Source: Paenibacillus sp. DCT19 (GTDB lineage Bacteria > Bacillota > Bacilli > Paenibacillales > Paenibacillaceae). Taken from it: 64,000 nt of DNA. This document shows positions 60,640 through 64,000 of this stretch, piece after piece (positions within the stretch are counted from its first letter, which is position 1; each line of letters opens with the position of its first letter). The stretch is taken from contig NZ_CP029639.1 of the NCBI RefSeq assembly GCF_003268635.1, positions 3,793,501 through 3,857,500 of the forward strand, read 5' to 3'. The notes beneath the pieces were generated by a model, which was not told the DNA's origin, made no database searches, and saw only the letters and a list, made by a program, of their open reading frames with translations. The position numbers were made by a program, and so were the translations under genes.

Positions 60640-60956
60640 AAACCAAAAAAATCCCACCCCTAAGACCGAAGTCTCAGGGACGAGATTGGATCACTCGTGG
60701 TACCACCCAGATTCGCCAATATGTCACCATACTAGCCTCTTTGAGTTAAGAACGACAACGCCAATGTACGTTGTGCCTACTTACACTCTAGCTCTGTAAC
60801 AGGAGCTCCTGTCACACCATCCCTTTATAGATTCATAAAGTTCCGATGTGCTGCTCTGAGTCTTTATTCAACCAAAAATTCTTTACCCCTTTTCAGCTAC
60901 CGGAGCTCTCTGCCAAAAGAATACTTTAGTCTACTCGTCTCTTCAATGCATTTGAT
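60640..60956 (-). promoter_or_regulatory. T-box riboswitch upstream of asd, specifier reads best as AAA (lysine)
   Basis: On the minus strand, Stem I begins with an AGTAGA loop-E strand, then ATTCTTT/AAAGAAT around AGAGAGC...GGTAGCTGAAAAGG. The partner strand TTTGGTTGAATAAAGAC places AAA (Lys) one base after GAA, the usual specifier spot. The antiterminator T-box TGGGTGGTACCACGAG occupies 60694-60709 and the terminator stem with T7 60645-60687. A -10 TATAAT is at 60963-60968. Uncharged tRNA-Lys would favour asd transcription. The T-box assignment is firm; the specifier is inferred by alignment of motifs. Confidence 0.88.
60645..60687 (-). terminator. Attenuator terminator of the asd T-box
   Basis: On the minus strand, ATCTCGTCCCTGAGAC pairs with GTCTTAGGGGTGGGAT around TTCG, followed by seven T. 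It competes with the antiterminator that includes 60694-60709. Confidence 0.85.
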
Positions 60957-61053
60957 ATTGCGATTATAATATCAAAAGATCGGTTATGAAGTAAACCCTT
61001 TTTTATTTTTTATCCAAAAACGACAGAATCAGCGTCTAGTTTCTGCCAAATGA

Positions 61054-61926
61054 TCAAGCCCACTGCGTTGCCAGGTTGCGTAGATATGGAGCCAACATGG
61101 GCTGTAATTCTTGGCGCATCAATCCGATTTCCAGTATAGCTTGGATGTATCCGAATTGATCTCCAATATCGTACCGACGACCTGCAAGCTCCAATGCCAG
61201 CAGATCTTCCTCCTGGCTAACTTCTTTTAGAGCATCTGTTAGTTGATACTCTCCGCCTGCTCCAGTCTCGATTCGATCTAAGATGGGAAAAATGGATGGC
61301 TTAAGGATATATCGTCCCATCACTGCGGTGCGAGAGGGTGCATTAGCAATAGAAGGCTTTTCGACCAAATCTGTAACCCGATGAACGCCATGCTCTGCCC
61401 CCTTCGAAGCTATGATCCCATACTTACCCACATCTGCTGTCTGCACGGAACGAACACCAATAATCTGCTTATCTGTTTTCTCGAATAAACGAATCATCTG
61501 TGCCAGCGCAGGTGGATCTGACACCATAATATCATCGCCAAGCAACACGGCAAATGGATCATCTCCAACGAATTGACGCGCACATCCAATCGCATGACCC
61601 AGTCCTAACGGTTCCTTTTGCCTGATAAAATGAATACTTGCTAGCTCGCTTATCGCTCTCACCTCATCTAACAAGGCCTGTTTCCCTTTGGCGTATAATG
61701 ATTGCTCAAGCTCAACTGATTTATCAAAATGATCCTCAATGGATTTTTTGTTGCGCCCCGTAACAATAATGATATTTTCAATGCCAGATTGCACGGCTTC
61801 TTCTACAATATATTGAATAGCGGGTTTATCTACAATCGGCAGCATTTCTTTCGGCTGAGCCTTCGTCGCTGGTAGAAATCGTGTACCCAGACCGGCTGCG
61901 GGAATAACCGCCTTTTTAATTCTCAT
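61054..61926 (-). CDS. galU: UTP--glucose-1-phosphate uridylyltransferase
   Basis: A 290-residue GalU/HasC-type enzyme producing UDP-glucose from UTP and glucose-1-phosphate. It has the nucleotide motif KAVIPAAGLGTRFLPATKAQPKEMLPIVDKP, FAVLLGDDIMV and GAGGEYQLTDALKEV. The ATG at 61926 follows GGAGAGAG; earlier in-frame codons to 62016 overlap the GtrA gene and are rejected. Its start overlaps the GtrA gene end by eleven bases. It closes a minus-strand operon of GT-C, GT2 and GtrA genes, which it would supply with UDP-glucose for envelope-polymer glycosylation. Confidence 0.95.
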   Translation of the reverse strand: MRIKKAVIPAAGLGTRFLPATKAQPKEMLPIVDKPAIQYIVEEAVQSGIENIIIVTGRNKKSIEDHFDKSVELEQSLYAKGKQALLDEVRAISELASIHFIRQKEPLGLGHAIGCARQFVGDDPFAVLLGDDIMVSDPPALAQMIRLFEKTDKQIIGVRSVQTADVGKYGIIASKGAEHGVHRVTDLVEKPSIANAPSRTAVMGRYILKPSIFPILDRIETGAGGEYQLTDALKEVSQEEDLLALELAGRRYDIGDQFGYIQAILEIGLMRQELQPMLAPYLRNLATQWA

Positions 61927-62365
61927 AGGAATGCTCTCTCCTTTCATTTGTCCCAATGGACACGTCGTTAGCTGCCTCAGATGATGATCTGAACACCCAA
62001 TACCGACTAATAACATAGTTGATCAACATGCCAAGTAGCGTCGCTGCCGCTTTACTGCTCACAAGACTCCAGCTCCACAAGCTATGGGCTACATATATAA
62101 TCAAGGATGACAATATAAGAACGAATAGATTGGCAATCAGGAATCGGACGATTCGTTTATGCTGTGCTTGACTCTTTACATCACGGAAGGTCCACCGATT
62201 ATTCCACCAGTAGCTGTTCACGATTCCACAACTGTATGATATCGCCTGGGCAACCATCGCTGGCACACCTACAAAAGCGAGAACCGCGAATACTACAGCA
62301 TCGACCCCAGTGTTCAAGATGCCAACAATACCGAATTTAATTATCGTCGTGAATCGTTTAATCAT
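61916..62365 (-). CDS. GtrA-family membrane protein
   Basis: About 149 residues with four membrane segments (FGIVGILNTGVDAVVFAVLAFV, QAISYSCGIVNSYWWNNRWTF, LIANLFVLILSSLIIYVAHSL, AATLLGMLINYVISRYWVFR). The NSYWWNNRWTFR and NYVISRYWVFR segments are the GtrA signature. GtrA proteins are thought to flip lipid-linked sugars made by the partner GtrB-like GT2 across the membrane. It overlaps the GT2 stop by eight bases and the galU start by eleven. The start is uncertain: ATG at 62365 or TTG at 62374. Confidence 0.9.
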   Translation of the reverse strand: MIKRFTTIIKFGIVGILNTGVDAVVFAVLAFVGVPAMVAQAISYSCGIVNSYWWNNRWTFRDVKSQAQHKRIVRFLIANLFVLILSSLIIYVAHSLWSWSLVSSKAAATLLGMLINYVISRYWVFRSSSEAANDVSIGTNERREHSYEN

Positions 62366-63343
62366 GATGCGCAATTCTGCCTGTCAGATGTCCCTGTCTG
62401 GACGGAGCTTCTACTTGATACACATCCCTCACGATGTATAACGGACGGGCTTTCGTTTCATCATAGATTCGCCCGACATACTCACCCAGAATGCCCAGCA
62501 TTATAAGAATAAACCCGTTAAACATCAGCATGATGCTGACAATGGAAGCCCAACCCTTCATTGTAGAATCAGTAAAAATAGCAGACACAATAACGCTAAC
62601 CATATAGATAAATCCTGCTATGGATAGGATCACTCCCACATATCCTGCAATCTTGAGTGGTTTGTAGGAGAAGGACGTAATGCCATCTAGACTAAGCTTC
62701 AACATTCGTTTCAATGGATATTTAGTCTCTCCAGCGAGACGTTCATCTCGCTCGTACTCAATTGCTGTCTGACGAAATCCTACCCAACTCACTAGCCCAC
62801 GCACAAAACGATTTTTCTCTGGAAGTCGCTTCATCTCATCACATACTTTGCGATCAATCAGCCTGAAATCTCCAGTATCCACGGGAATATCGGTATCCGT
62901 CGAGGCACGTAGCACACGATAAAATAGACTTGCCGACCACCTCTTAAATGGAGTCTCTCCGCTTCGTCTCGTACGACGGGCGTAGACGACCTCATAGCCT
63001 TCTTTCCACTTAGCAATCATATCTAAAATAAGTTCTGGGGATCCTGAAGATCCGCATCAATAATGACTACTGCTCTTCCCGCTGCATAATCCATGCCTGC
63101 TGTTATGGCGATCTGATGCCCGAAATTCCGGGCAAAATCAATCAATTTCACACTTTCGTCCCAACGCGCATAATCCCGAATCATCTGAGCGCTCTGATCC
63201 ACACTACCGTCATTGACAAATAACAGCTCGTAGGGTTCCCCTGTACTACTCATGACCTTTTTCAGACGGCGATACGTTTCCTCTATGACCGCTTCTTCGT
63301 TGTACATCGGGATGATGACACTGTAGTGAATGGCTCTACTCAT
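62358..63343 (-). CDS. GtrB/DPM1-like family 2 glycosyltransferase, one frameshift
   Basis: About 328 residues after repair. The GT2 catalytic domain spans ~1-230 (YSVIIPMYNEEAVIEETYRRL, LLFVNDGSVDQSAQMIRDYA, VVIIDADLQDP), followed by two C-terminal membrane helices (AGYVGVILSIAGFIYMVSVI, IMLMFNGFILIMLGILGEYVGRIYDETKARPLYIV), the layout of undecaprenyl-phosphate sugar transferases. It would load glucose or a related sugar onto undecaprenyl phosphate. The frame breaks in the G-run 63037-63040; one extra base restores DLQDPPELILDMIAKWKEGYEVV. The ATG follows GGAGGG. It pairs with the GtrA and GT-C genes. Confidence 0.9.
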
Positions 63344-63433
63344 GATCGTTCCCTCCTTTTGATCATTACACGCCTATATTTTCAAGGGCAGATCCCTCGC
63401 TGTTTGTTCCTTAACGTTCATTTCATTTGTAAC

Positions 63434-64000
63434 TCACAATTTCACTTCATATAACGTAGACTGATTACCGAAGCCGCCACCTTCATCGGAATTGGATCTC
63501 CACTCAGATGTAGGTACTTCCGTCCCATGCTCCATGATCCAGTTCGTAATCTCGGAGTTGCCTCCACGGCCGCCCATTCCTCCGCCAATCATGAAGTATT
63601 TCAATTGCCCACTCTTCACAAGCTGTTCTAATCGCTCTGTTGTGTACACTGGATCAGAACCAGAGAAGCCCCCTAATGTGATGACCGCTTCATTCTCATC
63701 AATAATGTATGGGGCTGCTTGATTATAGTCAGACGTCGCAAACAGATAGGTCTCACCTGTATTATGTTCTCGCAAATACTGAAGAGTCGTGCTGTCTATC
63801 TCTTCATTGCGATTACCAAAACCGCCACGTCCACCACCCGTAGGCATACCTTGTGCATTGCCCGTACCATTCATGCCACCTCCAATAGACGGGGGTGTTC
63901 CTACATTTGAATTATTTGGGCTCGAATCTCCAGCAGACGATGGAGACTGTTGCTCTGTATCTCCTTGCCCACTCGGTGGAGTCATTGCATTGTTGCGATC
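63434..64000 (-). CDS. GT-C (family 39-like) glycosyltransferase, C-terminal part only (YkcB-like)
   Basis: The last ~188 residues, with the start beyond the window end. The visible part has a low-complexity linker rich in Gly, Asn, Ser and Pro (PSSAGDSSPNNSNVGTPPSI, then GGRGGFGNRNEEID) and a globular domain (YLREHNTGETYLFATSDYNQAAPYIIDENEAVITLGGFSGSDPVYT) that occurs at the extracytoplasmic end of YkcB-type GT39 proteins. These transfer sugars from lipid carriers outside the membrane. It precedes the GT2, GtrA and galU genes on the same strand, matching ykcBC-like loci. Confidence 0.85.
   Translation of the reverse strand, partial: DRNNAMTPPSGQGDTEQQSPSSAGDSSPNNSNVGTPPSIGGGMNGTGNAQGMPTGGGRGGFGNRNEEIDSTTLQYLREHNTGETYLFATSDYNQAAPYIIDENEAVITLGGFSGSDPVYTTERLEQLVKSGQLKYFMIGGGMGGRGGNSEITNWIMEHGTEVPTSEWRSNSDEGGGFGNQSTLYEVKL

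Noticed and set aside
61000..61050. Terminator after galU
   Set aside because: Only a weak five-base stem is present; the T-rich stretch alone does not support a call.

Overview
The window looks like chromosome from a Paenibacillus-type low-to-mid GC Firmicute. The evidence is strong AGGAGG-type ribosome binding sites, frequent TTG and GTG starts, a T-box leader, a TTG-started ctaB, many carbohydrate-active enzymes with LamG and bacterial Ig modules, and lone drug-efflux genes each paired with its own regulator. I see no rRNA, tRNA, CRISPR array, prophage or complete insertion sequence. The species call is an inference.

Layout: 1-6058 (minus) is a GntR regulator, M20 amidohydrolase, peptide-type ABC binding protein, two permeases and an S9 peptidase cut by the window edge. 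6171-7412 is a trans-sulfuration PLP enzyme whose promoter shares a 16-bp motif with the gntR promoter. 7717-12893 is a very large secreted subtilisin-like protease. 13717-20201 holds an alpha-L-fucosidase with a divergent AraC regulator, a pentapeptide-repeat protein, a small membrane protein, and a LacI regulator divergent from a 6-phospho-beta-glucosidase. 20451-25336 holds a ketopantoate-reductase-like enzyme with divergent TetR, an unknown protein, an MFS exporter with a TrmB-like regulator, and a 42-residue protein. 25486-32017 is a divergent GH51/GH43 arabinan-degrading pair. 32226-40422 holds metE, an alpha/beta hydrolase, a kinase-like protein, an LmrA/LmrB-like regulator and efflux pump, and an XRE-cupin regulator divergent from a LysE exporter. 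40562-46457 holds a thioredoxin-reductase-like flavoenzyme, ctaB and a heterodimeric ABC exporter. 47173-54723 holds a stalk-domain protein, an MFS exporter divergent from an SgrR-like regulator, an unusual tandem polyprenyl synthetase and a TauE-family transporter. 54838-59353 holds a zinc-ribbon microprotein, an SDR enzyme, a lipoprotein, a BASS-family transporter, and a MerR regulator divergent from an aldo/keto reductase. 59418-60956 is asd behind a T-box that reads best as lysine-specific. 61054-64000 (minus) is a GT-C / GT2 / GtrA / GalU surface-glycosylation cassette.

The main quality issue is at least 15 single-base frameshifts in ten genes. Fourteen are losses of one base and one is a gain, and nearly all fall in short homopolymers, mostly G or C. 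The conserved reading frame resumes exactly after each one, and nothing comparable appears from about 32 to 62 kb. I read these as probable sequencing or assembly errors and report each gene over its full extent. No wholly new system is evident. The most unusual items are the 793-residue tandem isoprenoid-synthase-fold protein, the lysine-type T-box on asd, several compact operator arrangements that can be read directly from the DNA, and a possible leader peptide ahead of the LmrB-like pump.
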